A DNA stretch of 50,120 bases, taken from assembly GCA_027533385.1 (NCBI GenBank), contig JAPZUE010000026.1:5001-55120 (forward strand), written 5' to 3'. The notes under the pieces were generated by a model that saw only the letters and a list, made by a program, of their open reading frames with translations, searched no databases and was not told the origin of the DNA. Source of the DNA: Rhizobium sp. (GTDB taxonomy: Bacteria; Pseudomonadota; Alphaproteobacteria; Rhizobiales; Rhizobiaceae). Below are positions 9,194-17,303 of the stretch, one piece after another. The first letter of the stretch is position 1. Each line of letters begins with the position of its first letter. The position numbers and the translations under genes are program-made.

Positions 9194-10012
9194 TCAGAAG
9201 GTGGCGGGAGTGTTGATCCAGATGAGAACCGTCTCGCCGCTTGAGATATTGCGCCAGGAGTGGGGCCGCCGGCTCTCGAAATAGAAGCTGTCGCCCGCAT
9301 GCAGTTCAAAGAACTGGTCTCCATCCAGGATGATCTCCAGGCTGCCGGAGAGCATATGGATGAATTCCTCACCCTCGTGCTGATAGGCACCTTCGCTGGA
9401 CGCCCCGGGCGCCAGCTGAAAGCGGTTGCACTCCATCAGATTTCGCCCTTTGGCCAGAACCTGGACCGCCACACCGGATGAGGTGGTCGGCCAGGAGGCC
9501 CATTTGCCGTCCCGGATCAAGGATTCCCCGCCACTGCCCTCTTCCTGTCCGCTGAGCGAAGCAAGCGTTGTGCCGAGGTGCCGCGCCACTTCATGCAGCG
9601 CCGTAAACGACAGGCCTTGCGACGTGCGCTCGAAGGTCGAGAGCTGCGAAACCGAAACACCGGTTGCCTGGGCAACATTTTCGAGCGTCTTGCCCGCCTC
9701 ACGGCGCAGACGCCGCACCCGGGTGCCCGGACGGACGTCAGAGGCATCATCCTCTACATCGCTGACCTCCTCCTCGGCGTCAGGCGCAAGCTCCCGCAAG
9801 GTCTCCCGGATCGCCGCCGGATTGAGGCCCTTCTCGCTTCGAAGCCAGGCGATGCGCTTCAGGCGATCGACAAGCGCGCGATCGTAAAGCCGCTGGCCCG
9901 TCGGCGTGCGGATCGGCTGGATCAGGTCCTGGCTTTCCCACAGACGCAAAGTCGAGGGAGAAACCCCCGCCATCCTTGCAGCCTCCGCAATCTTGAACCG
10001 GATATCGTCCAC
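9194..10012 (-). CDS. MerR/XRE/cupin three-domain regulator
   Basis: This regulator carries two different DNA-binding folds. Residues about 5-75 form a MerR-type winged helix (FKIAEAARMAGVSPSTLRLW). Residues about 95-150 form an XRE/Cro helix-turn-helix (LRREAGKTLENVAQATGVS). Residues about 190-270 form a cupin_2 sensor domain (YQHEGEEFIHMLSGSLEIIL). XRE-cupin proteins are common regulators of amino-acid and polyamine metabolism; the added MerR module is less usual. I choose GTG 10012 because GAGGGGC lies just upstream; GTG 10024 would add four residues but has no binding site. It is divergent from gabT-gabD and a good candidate for their regulator. The ligand is unknown. Confidence 0.85.
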   Translation of the reverse strand: MDDIRFKIAEAARMAGVSPSTLRLWESQDLIQPIRTPTGQRLYDRALVDRLKRIAWLRSEKGLNPAAIRETLRELAPDAEEEVSDVEDDASDVRPGTRVRRLRREAGKTLENVAQATGVSVSQLSTFERTSQGLSFTALHEVARHLGTTLASLSGQEEGSGGESLIRDGKWASWPTTSSGVAVQVLAKGRNLMECNRFQLAPGASSEGAYQHEGEEFIHMLSGSLEIILDGDQFFELHAGDSFYFESRRPHSWRNISSGETVLIWINTPATF

Positions 10013-10064
10013 GCTGCCCCTCACGAAATGTCGCAGTCACGGGTGATAATGCCGACAAAGCATA

Positions 10065-10096
10065 TTGCAAGTCTACAGAAAAAATGTAGGAAATAT
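10065..10096 (+). promoter_or_regulatory. candidate gabT promoter with MerR-like operator
   Basis: CTACA (10073-10077) and TGTAG (10085-10089) form a perfect inverted repeat around seven bases. It lies between a -35-like TTGCAA (10065-10070) and AT-rich -10 candidates (AAATAT at 10091-10096). A dyad inside a promoter spacer is the classical MerR arrangement, and a MerR-domain protein is encoded divergently 50 bp away. The exact -10 is uncertain. Confidence 0.45.
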
Positions 10097-10158
10097 CTCA
10101 CCGGGCGATCGCAGTGATGTGTGACGCCGCTGGCAACCCTTCGCACAGGACGAAAACG

Positions 10159-11439
10159 ATGAAGAACGCCGAAATCTCAGCTCGCAAGAATGACGCCATT
10201 TCCCGCGGCGTCGGCATGACCACGCAGATCTATGCCGACAAGGCTGAGAATTCGGAGATCTGGGATGTCGAAGGGAAGCGCTACATCGACTTCGCCGGCG
10301 GCATTGCCGTTCTCAACACCGGTCATCGTCACCCGAAGGTGGTCGCAGCCGTCAAGAACCAGCTCGACCGCTTCACCCACACCTGCCATCAGGTCGTGCC
10401 TTACGAAAACTACGTTGCGCTTGCCGAACGCCTGAACAAGATGGTCCCCGGCAATTTCGAGAAGAAGACGATCTTCGCGACGACGGGTGCTGAAGCCGTC
10501 GAAAACGCCATCAAGATCGCCCGCTGCGCGACCAATCGCTCCGCCGTCATCGCATTTACCGGCGGCTTCCACGGCCGCACATTCATGGGCATGGCCCTGA
10601 CCGGCAAGGTCGTCCCCTACAAGGTCGGTTTCGGCCCGATGATGAACGACGTCTTCCACGTGCCCTTCCCGCTGGAAATGCACGGCATTGACGTCGAGAC
10701 CACGCTTGATGTGCTCGACAAGCTGTTCAAGGCCGATGTCGACCCCAAGCGCGTGGCTGCGATCATTCTCGAGCCGGTTCAGGGCGAAGGCGGCTTCTAT
10801 GATGTGCCGCGTGCTCTCATGAAGGCACTGCGCGAAATCTGCGACCAGCACGGCATCCTGCTCGTCGCCGACGAAGTCCAGACCGGCTTTGCCCGCACCG
10901 GCAAGCTGTTCGCCATGGAGCACTATGATGTGGTTCCGGACCTGACGACGATGGCCAAGAGCCTCGCCGGCGGCTTTCCGCTGTCTGCCGTCACCGGCCG
11001 CGCCGAACTGATGGATGCCCCCGGCCCCGGCGGCCTCGGCGGCACCTATGCCGGCAACCCGCTGGCAATCGCCGCTGCCCATGCCGTGCTTGACGTCATC
11101 GAAGAGGAAAAGCTCTGCGACCGCGCCAACCAGCTGGGCAACCGTCTGAAGCAGCGCCTGGAGGCGATCCGCGCCGACGTTCCGCATATCATGGACATCC
11201 GCGGCCTCGGCTTCATGAACGCCGTCGAGTTCAAGATCCCGGGAACCGATAAGCCGAATGCGGATTTCACCAATGCGGTGCGTCTGAAGGCGCTGGAAAA
11301 GGGCCTGATCCTTCTCACCTGCGGCGTCTACAGCAACGTCATCCGCTTCCTCGCCCCGATCACCATTCAGGACGAGGTCTTCAACGAGGCGCTCGATCTT
11401 ATCGAAGCCTCGATCCGTGAAGTTGCAGCAGGAGCCTGA
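10159..11439 (+). CDS. gabT: 4-aminobutyrate aminotransferase
   Basis: A PLP-dependent class III aminotransferase that converts GABA and 2-oxoglutarate to succinate semialdehyde and glutamate. ATG 10159, with AGGA 9 nt upstream, gives 426 residues, the same length as E. coli GabT; an upstream ATG at 10114 lacks a good binding site. Visible motifs are the N-terminal FAGGIAVLNTGHRHP, TGAEAVENAIKIAR, the cofactor aspartate in LVADEVQTGFARTG, and the Schiff-base lysine in TTMAKSLAGG. gabD follows after 3 nt, so the two are cotranscribed. Other omega-aminotransferases look similar, but the pairing with gabD makes the assignment firm. Confidence 0.9.
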   Translation: MKNAEISARKNDAISRGVGMTTQIYADKAENSEIWDVEGKRYIDFAGGIAVLNTGHRHPKVVAAVKNQLDRFTHTCHQVVPYENYVALAERLNKMVPGNFEKKTIFATTGAEAVENAIKIARCATNRSAVIAFTGGFHGRTFMGMALTGKVVPYKVGFGPMMNDVFHVPFPLEMHGIDVETTLDVLDKLFKADVDPKRVAAIILEPVQGEGGFYDVPRALMKALREICDQHGILLVADEVQTGFARTGKLFAMEHYDVVPDLTTMAKSLAGGFPLSAVTGRAELMDAPGPGGLGGTYAGNPLAIAAAHAVLDVIEEEKLCDRANQLGNRLKQRLEAIRADVPHIMDIRGLGFMNAVEFKIPGTDKPNADFTNAVRLKALEKGLILLTCGVYSNVIRFLAPITIQDEVFNEALDLIEASIREVAAGA

Positions 11440-11442
11440 GGC

Positions 11443-12927
11443 ATGACCATTTCAAAAACCCTGACCGACAAGCTGAAGGATCCGACACTGGCGACCGACA
11501 AGTCGCTGGTTGGCAATGACTGGCTGGCAGCAAGCCAGTCGGGCAAGACCTTCGAAGTCACCAACCCGGCAACCGGCGAAGTGATCGCGGTGCTTCCTGA
11601 CCTCAACAAGGCGGAAGTGACCAAGGCGATCGATGCCGCCCATACCGCGCAGAAGGCCTGGGCCAAGAAGACCGGCAAGGAGCGCGCCGCAATCCTGCGC
11701 AAGCTGAACGACCTGATGGTTGCCAATGCTGACGATCTCGCCACCATCCTGACAATGGAAATGGGCAAGCCCTGGCCGGAAGCCCGTGGCGAAATCCTCT
11801 ATGGCGCATCCTATGTCGAATGGTTCGCCGAAGAAGCCAAGCGCGTCTACGGCGATACGATCCCAGGCCATCAACCCGACAAGCGGATCATGGTCATCAA
11901 ACAGCCGGTCGGCGTTGTCGGTGCGATCACGCCTTGGAACTTCCCGAATGCCATGCTTGCCCGCAAGGTCGCCCCGGCGCTTGCCGTCGGTTGCGCCATG
12001 GTGTCGAAGCCCGCCGCCCAGACCCCGCTCTCGGCCCTGGCACTCGCCATCCTCGCCGAACGTGCGGGCCTGCCCGCCGGCCTGTTCTCGGTGCTGACCT
12101 CGACCGATGCAGCCATGGTCGGCCAGGAACTCTGCGCAAATGACAAGGTCCGCAAGCTGACCTTCACCGGCTCCACAAATGTTGGCCGTATCCTGATGCG
12201 TCAAGGCGCTGACCAGATCATGAAGCTCGGCCTGGAACTCGGCGGCAATGCGCCCTTCATCGTCTTCGACGATGCAGATCTCGATGCAGCTGTCGAAGGG
12301 GCGATGATCTCGAAGTATCGCAATGCCGGCCAGACCTGCGTCTGCGCCAACCGTCTCTACGTGCAGGCAGGCATCTATGACGCCTTTGCCAAGAAGCTCG
12401 CGGAGAAGGTCGGCCAGCTGAAGGTCGGCAACGGCTTTGGCGAGGGTGTCACGACCGGCCCGCTGATCGACTCGAAGGCTGTCGAGAAGGTCAAGGAACA
12501 CGTCGCCGACGCCGTGTCGAAGGGCGCAACCATTGCCCTCGGCGGCAAGCCGTCCTCCGCTGGCGAGCTCTTCTTCGAGCCCACGATCCTGACCGGCGTG
12601 ACGACCGCCATGAAGGTCGCGACTGAGGAGACCTTCGGTCCTGTTGCCCCGCTCTTCAAGTTCGAGACAGAAGAGGAAGTGATCGAACTGGCCAACGCCA
12701 CCGAATTCGGCCTCGCCTCCTACTTCTACTCGAAGGACATCGCCAAGGTTTTCCGGGTCGCGGAAGCCCTCGAATACGGCATGGTCGGCGTCAACACGGG
12801 CCTCATCTCCACGGAAGTAGCGCCCTTCGGTGGCATCAAGCAGTCCGGCCTCGGTCGCGAGGGATCGAAATACGGCATCGATGACTATACCGAGATCAAG
12901 TACATCTGCCTCGGCGGCATCGCCTGA
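11443..12927 (+). CDS. gabD: succinate-semialdehyde dehydrogenase
   Basis: An NAD(P)+-dependent aldehyde dehydrogenase that oxidises succinate semialdehyde to succinate, the second step of GABA use. It has 494 residues, slightly longer than E. coli GabD. The Rossmann segment includes ITPWNFPNAMLARKVAPAL, the general base lies in LELGGNAPFIVF, and the nucleophile is the first Cys of GQTCVCANR. The nearby second Cys matches the redox-sensitive loop known in some SSADHs. It starts 3 nt after gabT, whose terminal GAGCCTGAGG provides the ribosome-binding site. A palindromic terminator follows. Confidence 0.92.
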   Translation: MTISKTLTDKLKDPTLATDKSLVGNDWLAASQSGKTFEVTNPATGEVIAVLPDLNKAEVTKAIDAAHTAQKAWAKKTGKERAAILRKLNDLMVANADDLATILTMEMGKPWPEARGEILYGASYVEWFAEEAKRVYGDTIPGHQPDKRIMVIKQPVGVVGAITPWNFPNAMLARKVAPALAVGCAMVSKPAAQTPLSALALAILAERAGLPAGLFSVLTSTDAAMVGQELCANDKVRKLTFTGSTNVGRILMRQGADQIMKLGLELGGNAPFIVFDDADLDAAVEGAMISKYRNAGQTCVCANRLYVQAGIYDAFAKKLAEKVGQLKVGNGFGEGVTTGPLIDSKAVEKVKEHVADAVSKGATIALGGKPSSAGELFFEPTILTGVTTAMKVATEETFGPVAPLFKFETEEEVIELANATEFGLASYFYSKDIAKVFRVAEALEYGMVGVNTGLISTEVAPFGGIKQSGLGREGSKYGIDDYTEIKYICLGGIA

Positions 12928-12940
12928 GCGATGACCTTCA

Positions 12941-12970
12941 AATCCCCGGCCAAGGCCGGGGATTTCATTT
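12941..12970. terminator. bidirectional terminator between gabD and the LysR gene
   Basis: AATCCCCGGCC and GGCCGGGGATT form a perfect 11-bp stem around an AA loop (12941-12964), then TCATTT. It separates two convergent genes and can serve both; the LysR gene's stop codon lies at its edge. Confidence 0.8.
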
Positions 12971-13892
12971 ATGGAAATGAGCGGGCGAACAATTGATCCG
13001 CGACCTGGCTCGCCAGTTTCGCCAGAGCCTGGAAGTGGCTTCCCCGCGCCGATGACCGCCGCCAGAAGAAGCCGATATCGCGCGTTCCCTCCCAGTCGGT
13101 CACAGGCAGGACCTTGATACCTTCGTCCTTGGCGAATTCCGTCCGCACATAGAGTTCCGGGAACAGCGAAATCCCCATTTCGATGGAAACCATCTGCCGG
13201 ATCGCATCAAGGCTGGAACCTTCATATTCCAGCGCCAGGATAGCGCCCGACATATCCGCAAGCTTCCGCACCTCGTCCATCAGCCGATGCCCCGGGCCGA
13301 GCGTCAGCATGCGAGCTCCCTTCAACGCCGCCATGGGAACACTGTCCAGCTTGGCCAGAGGGTGCTCGCTCGGAACGGCAAGAAAGATCCGCTCGCGGCA
13401 GATCTGCTCGGACACGAAGTCGTCCTCGTCGAAGGGGATCGGGCCAAGGCCGCAATCCGTCTCCCCTTGCAGGACGGCCTTCTCAAGCAGCCTCGGTCGG
13501 TCTTCACGAATGTAAAGCTTGAGATCCGGGTACTGCGAATGCAGCTTCGGCAAAAGATAGGGCAGGAAATAGGGCCCGAAGGACGGCGCCACGCCGAGAC
13601 GCATCGCACCACCAAGATTGCCCTTGGAGCTTGATGCGAGCACCGTGATCTCGTCGAGACCATTCAGGATGATCTTGGCAGCATTGATGATATCCTGCCC
13701 CACCGGGGTGGGCGCGACCTGCCCGGGCACGCGGTCAATCAGCGTCACACCAAGCTGCTTTTCCAGCAGCGACACCTGAACGGAAAGCGTCGGCTGAGAG
13801 ACGTTGCACCGCTTCGCCGCCTCGCCGAAGTGGCCGGTCTCACCAAGCATGACCAGATACTCCAATTGCCGATGGCTGGGACGAAAGGGCAT
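12969..13892 (-). CDS. OxyR-like LysR regulator lacking the redox cysteines
   Basis: A 307-residue LysR-type regulator. Residues 1-60 form the winged HTH (HFGEAAKRCNVSQPTLSVQV) and the rest is a periplasmic-binding-like effector domain. By eye it is closest to OxyR. At the sites equivalent to Cys199 and Cys208 of E. coli OxyR it has Arg (in GPGHRLMDE) and Ala, so the known peroxide disulfide cannot form. Remaining cysteines are C29 in the HTH and C147 and C165 in the effector domain. An OxyR-style ATAG-N7-CTAT box lies in its own upstream region, suggesting autoregulation. It diverges from a DUF465 gene. The inducer is unknown. Confidence 0.85.
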   Translation of the reverse strand: MPFRPSHRQLEYLVMLGETGHFGEAAKRCNVSQPTLSVQVSLLEKQLGVTLIDRVPGQVAPTPVGQDIINAAKIILNGLDEITVLASSSKGNLGGAMRLGVAPSFGPYFLPYLLPKLHSQYPDLKLYIREDRPRLLEKAVLQGETDCGLGPIPFDEDDFVSEQICRERIFLAVPSEHPLAKLDSVPMAALKGARMLTLGPGHRLMDEVRKLADMSGAILALEYEGSSLDAIRQMVSIEMGISLFPELYVRTEFAKDEGIKVLPVTDWEGTRDIGFFWRRSSARGSHFQALAKLASQVADQLFARSFP

Positions 13893-13902
13893 GACAACCT
13901 CG

Positions 13903-13917
13903 ATAGAGAGAAACTAT
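13903..13917. promoter_or_regulatory. OxyR-type operator ATAG-N7-CTAT
   Basis: ATAG-AGAGAAA-CTAT matches the OxyR half-site pattern exactly. It sits within a longer dyad, CGATAG/CTATCG (13901-13919). It lies 11 bp upstream of the LysR start codon and about 75 bp from the divergent DUF465 gene, so the regulator may control both. Confidence 0.6.
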
Positions 13918-13992
13918 CGAAATCATACAATCAATGAATTGGAATAATCAACAGCAAGACATCACATTGTGGGTGTACGAAAGGAGACAGCC

Positions 13993-14223
13993 ATGAAGCA
14001 ACTGCTGAAAGCCCTCAAAGCCCGCCATACGATCGTCGCCGCCAAGATCGATGAGGAACAGCGTCGTCCGCAGCCGGACGGGATCCGGGTCCGCGCCTTG
14101 AAGAAGATCAAGCTGCATTTGAAGGAGCAGATCATGTTGCTGGAGCAGGGCGAGGCCATGAAGGCCACTGCGGCCCGCTCCAAGGCTGCAGTTTTCGGAA
14201 ACCCTCTTCTCGCCGGACGCTGA
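13993..14223 (+). CDS. DUF465 (YdcH-like) small protein
   Basis: A 76-residue protein with an AAGGAGAC ribosome-binding site. Residues about 7-55 are a charged helical hairpin: HTIVAAKIDEEQRRPQPDG, then RALKKIKLHLKEQI. The lysine-rich second helix (LKKIKLHLKEQI) is the signature of DUF465/YdcH proteins, common in alphaproteobacteria and of unknown function. The C-terminal 20 residues are low complexity. It is monocistronic and transcribed away from the OxyR-like regulator. Two GC hairpins follow it. Confidence 0.8.
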   Translation: MKQLLKALKARHTIVAAKIDEEQRRPQPDGIRVRALKKIKLHLKEQIMLLEQGEAMKATAARSKAAVFGNPLLAGR

Positions 14224-14267
14224 GCACGCGTGCGCTCCGTGATGGCGCATCGTGACCGGTGAGAGCG

Positions 14268-14296
14268 GCCGGCGGGGCTCCCTGCGCCCCGCCGGC
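14268..14296 (+). other. strong GC hairpin after the DUF465 gene
   Basis: GCCGGCGGGGC (14268-14278) pairs perfectly with GCCCCGCCGGC (14286-14296) around a 7-nt loop. Only ATTT follows, so it is an imperfect terminator. A better one lies 35 nt on. Confidence 0.6.
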
Positions 14297-14324
14297 ATTT
14301 CGGGTTGGGCAGGAAACCGGCATC

Positions 14325-14357
14325 AAAAAAGCCCGGCGTCGCTGACGCCGGGCTTCT
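14325..14357. terminator. bidirectional terminator between DUF465 gene and efp
   Basis: GCCCGGCGTC (14331-14340) pairs with GACGCCGGGC (14344-14353) around a GCT loop. Six A's precede it and TTCTTGTTT follows, so it terminates in both directions. The minus-strand efp gets the cleaner T6 tract. Confidence 0.9.
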
Positions 14358-14379
14358 TGTTTGAACGGAGAGACGCGCC

Positions 14380-14949
14380 TCAGTTCTTGGCGCGCTCGAC
14401 GTAGGAATTGTCTTCGGTCGCGATGACGACGCGGGTGCCGGCATCGATATGCGGCGGCACCATGGTGCGGATACCGTTCGACAGCATGGCAGGCTTGTAG
14501 GACGACGACGCCGTCTGGCCCTTCACGACCGGCTCGGTCTCGACGATTTCGAGCGTCACGTGACGCGGCAGCTGGATGGCGAGCGCCACACCTTCATGCA
14601 TCGAGAGAATGCAGACCATGCCTTCCTGCAGATAGGCCTTCTGATCACCCATGGTTTCGGCATCAACGACGACCTGGTCGTAGGATTCCGGGTTCATGAA
14701 GTGGAAGCCTTCGCCGTCCTCATAGAGGAACTGGTGGTTGACGTCTTCGACAAACGCGCGTTCGACCTGCTCGGTCGTGCGCCAGCGTTCGGAGACCTTC
14801 ACGCCATCGACGATACGGCGCATGTTGACCTGGGTGACCGGCGTGCCCTTGCCCGGGTGGAAGTTTTCAGCCGTCAGAACGACGTAGAGCTTGCCGTCCA
14901 CATCGATGACATTGCCCTTGCGCACGGACGAGGCGATAATCTTGACCAT
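14380..14949 (-). CDS. efp: elongation factor P
   Basis: EF-P enters the ribosomal E site and rescues ribosomes stalled at consecutive prolines. From ATG 14949 (AAGGAAA upstream) it has 189 residues and the usual three beta-barrel domains. The modified lysine is Lys34 in HPGKGTP, the position that EpmA lysylates in E. coli. The open frame extends further upstream, to 15108, but without homology. The divergent epmA and epmB next door are the modification enzymes, so target and modifiers sit back to back. No EpmC hydroxylase gene is visible here. Confidence 0.96.
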   Translation of the reverse strand: MVKIIASSVRKGNVIDVDGKLYVVLTAENFHPGKGTPVTQVNMRRIVDGVKVSERWRTTEQVERAFVEDVNHQFLYEDGEGFHFMNPESYDQVVVDAETMGDQKAYLQEGMVCILSMHEGVALAIQLPRHVTLEIVETEPVVKGQTASSSYKPAMLSNGIRTMVPPHIDAGTRVVIATEDNSYVERAKN

Positions 14950-15086
14950 TGGATTTCCTTGTATCTGCGTAAGACCCGTCGTAAAGGACGGCGGTCCCGA
15001 CGGACCTCTTTGAATTTCTCGGGCGCAACTAACCCAAATCCGGCAAAATAGCCAGCCCGTGTTGAGAAATGGACCGAGATTCCGGC

Positions 15087-16154
15087 ATGACTGACAGCCG
15101 CCGATCATCCCCGCCCTGGTGGCGTGCGTCCGTGCACGCGGACCGGCGTCCCTTCCTGATCGGGCGCAACCGGATCCAGGCAGCCTTCCGTGCTCGCTTT
15201 GCCATGCAGGATTTCATCGAGGTGGATACGGCGACCCTCCAGGCCTCGCCGGGCAACGAAGCACATCTGCACGCCTTCAGGACCGATGCCATCGGCCATG
15301 ACGGCACGGCCGTGCCGCTCTATCTGCACACGTCCCCGGAATTTGCCTGCAAGAAGCTGCTCGCCGCCGGCGAAACCAGGATCGCCTGCTTTGCCCATGT
15401 CTATCGCAACCGCGAGCGCGGCCCCCTGCACCACCCGGAATTCACCATGCTGGAATGGTACCGGGTCGGCGAGAATTACGAGCAGCTGATGCGCGACTGC
15501 GTAGATCTGATCGCGCTTGCGGCGGAGACGGCCGGCACACAGCGCTTTGTCTTTGGCGACAAGACCGTCGATCCTTTCGCCGAGCCCGAACGGATCTCCG
15601 TGGCAGATGCCTTCACGCACTATGCCGGCATCGACCTTCTTGCGACGATCGAAGCGGACGGCACGACGGACCGCGATGCATTGGCCAGGCAGCTGACGGC
15701 AGCAGGCATGCGTATCGCCGCCGACGACACCTGGGCGGATCTCTTCAGCCGGGTCATCGTCGAGAAGGTCGAGCCCAATCTTGGCAATGGCCGGGTCACC
15801 ATCCTTGACCGCTATCCGGTCGCAGAAGCGGCCCTTGCCCGCCCCTGTGCCGATGATCCGCGCGTTGCCGAACGCTTCGAGGTCTATGCCTGCGGTGTTG
15901 AACTCGCCAATGCCTTTGGCGAACTGACAGACGCGACCGAACAGCGCCGCCGTTTCCAGGCAGAAATGGCGGAAAAGCAGCGGGTTTACGGAGAAACCTA
16001 TCCGCTCGACGAAGACTTCCTGGAAGCGCTTCAGCAAATGCCCGAAGCCTCCGGCATCGCGCTGGGCTTCGACCGGCTCGTCATGCTGGCGACGGGAGCG
16101 CTGAGGATCGATCAGGTCATCTGGGCACCGGTTGCGGAGACGCATCTTGGCTGA
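15087..16154 (+). CDS. epmA: EF-P--(R)-beta-lysine ligase EpmA
   Basis: A lysyl-tRNA synthetase-like enzyme (PoxA/GenX) that attaches (R)-beta-lysine to Lys34 of EF-P. It consists only of the class II synthetase catalytic core with no anticodon-binding domain. Motif 2 region: [17 protein letters not shown] and [18 protein letters not shown]; motif 3: [13 protein letters not shown] choose ATG 15087, giving 355 residues, because GAGA lies 7 nt upstream; ATG 15069 would add six residues. Its end overlaps epmB by 8 nt, so the pair is translationally coupled. E. coli EpmA is about 325 residues, so this form is slightly longer. Confidence 0.92.
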   Translation: MTDSRRSSPPWWRASVHADRRPFLIGRNRIQAAFRARFAMQDFIEVDTATLQASPGNEAHLHAFRTDAIGHDGTAVPLYLHTSPEFACKKLLAAGETRIACFAHVYRNRERGPLHHPEFTMLEWYRVGENYEQLMRDCVDLIALAAETAGTQRFVFGDKTVDPFAEPERISVADAFTHYAGIDLLATIEADGTTDRDALARQLTAAGMRIAADDTWADLFSRVIVEKVEPNLGNGRVTILDRYPVAEAALARPCADDPRVAERFEVYACGVELANAFGELTDATEQRRRFQAEMAEKQRVYGETYPLDEDFLEALQQMPEASGIALGFDRLVMLATGALRIDQVIWAPVAETHLG

Positions 16155-17187
16155 ACAGACGCTGAGGACCGTTTCCGACCTCGTGTCCGAGGGGCTTGTC
16201 GCAAGCGATCGGGCTGCTGGCCTTGAGACGGTTGCCGAGCGCTATGCGATCGCGCTGACGCCCACAGTCCGGGCCCTGATTGATACCAATGATCCGGCAG
16301 ATCCGATCGCTGCACAGTATGTGCCTGATGTCGCCGAACTGATCGAGCATCCCGCGGAACGACCGGATCCGATTGGGGACCATCCACACTCGCCGGTCGA
16401 AGGCATCGTCCACCGCTATCCGGACCGTGTACTGCTGAAGCTCGTTCATGTCTGCCCGGTCTATTGCCGCTTCTGCTTCCGCCGCGAAATGGTCGGCCCG
16501 CAGGGCGACGGGAATCTCGGCGCCGAGCCCCTGCGAAAGGCACTCGACTACATCGCCTCGGACACGCGCATCTGGGAAGTCATCCTGACCGGCGGTGATC
16601 CGCTGATACTTTCTCCTCGACGCCTGCGCGATGTGGCCGAGAAGCTGGCAGCCATGGACCACGTCAAGGTCTTGAGGATCCACAGCCGCGTGCCCGTCGT
16701 CGATCCCGAGCGGATCACCGGCGAGCTGGTAGAGGCACTGGGGTCGAGCGGCAAGAGCGTGATCCTCGCTTTGCACGCCAACCACCCCCGCGAACTGACG
16801 CCCGAAGCGCGCGCGGCATGCAGGCGGCTGATCGCCGGCGGTGTGCAGATGGTCAGCCAGAGCGTGCTCCTGAAAGGCGTCAACGACGACGCAGAGACCC
16901 TGACATCGCTGATGCGGGCCTTCGTCGAAACCGGGATCAAGCCCTATTACCTGCACCACCCGGACATGGCGCCCGGCACCGGCCATTTCCGCCTGACGAT
17001 AGCCGAGGGTCAGGCCCTGATGCGCGACCTGCGCACGCGGATCTCGGGCATCTGCATCCCCCACTACATCCTCGACCTGCCCGGCGGCCACGGCAAGGTG
17101 GCACTCGGCGAGGACGCGGTCCGTGATCTGGGCGACGGACGCTACGCCGTCCGCGACCGCAAGGGTGAGGAACATCTCTACCCCTGA
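16147..17187 (+). CDS. epmB: EF-P lysine 2,3-aminomutase EpmB
   Basis: A radical-SAM, PLP-dependent aminomutase that converts (S)-alpha-lysine to (R)-beta-lysine, the donor EpmA uses. The [4Fe-4S] motif CxxxCxxC is visible as CPVYCRFCF. ILTGGDPLILS binds SAM, and a conserved C-terminal half follows (YYLHHPDMAPGTGHF). I choose TTG 16147, inside the last codons of epmA, because GGAGA lies 6 nt upstream; GTG 16183 is an alternative. That gives 346 residues, near the E. coli length. Clostridial lysine 2,3-aminomutases are longer, so the EpmB assignment is favoured by size and by context. Confidence 0.92.
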   Translation: MAEQTLRTVSDLVSEGLVASDRAAGLETVAERYAIALTPTVRALIDTNDPADPIAAQYVPDVAELIEHPAERPDPIGDHPHSPVEGIVHRYPDRVLLKLVHVCPVYCRFCFRREMVGPQGDGNLGAEPLRKALDYIASDTRIWEVILTGGDPLILSPRRLRDVAEKLAAMDHVKVLRIHSRVPVVDPERITGELVEALGSSGKSVILALHANHPRELTPEARAACRRLIAGGVQMVSQSVLLKGVNDDAETLTSLMRAFVETGIKPYYLHHPDMAPGTGHFRLTIAEGQALMRDLRTRISGICIPHYILDLPGGHGKVALGEDAVRDLGDGRYAVRDRKGEEHLYP

Positions 17188-17303
17188 AAGATTTCATCTG
17201 TCGGCACGACTTTCGCGATTACGCCATGCGTTTTCCGCCTGTTAAGCTTTCCTGCACACCATGGCGCAAATTGACGCAGGGCATCAACGACAGGACGAGA
17301 GAC

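Noticed and set aside
10177..11187. 336-codon antisense open frame opposite gabT
   Set aside because: Shadow frame; no start signal or domain, and gabT covers it completely.
12969..13892. Calling the LysR protein OxyR or LsrB outright
   Set aside because: The OxyR redox cysteines are replaced, and the cysteine positions (29, 147, 165) do not match those I recall for LsrB.
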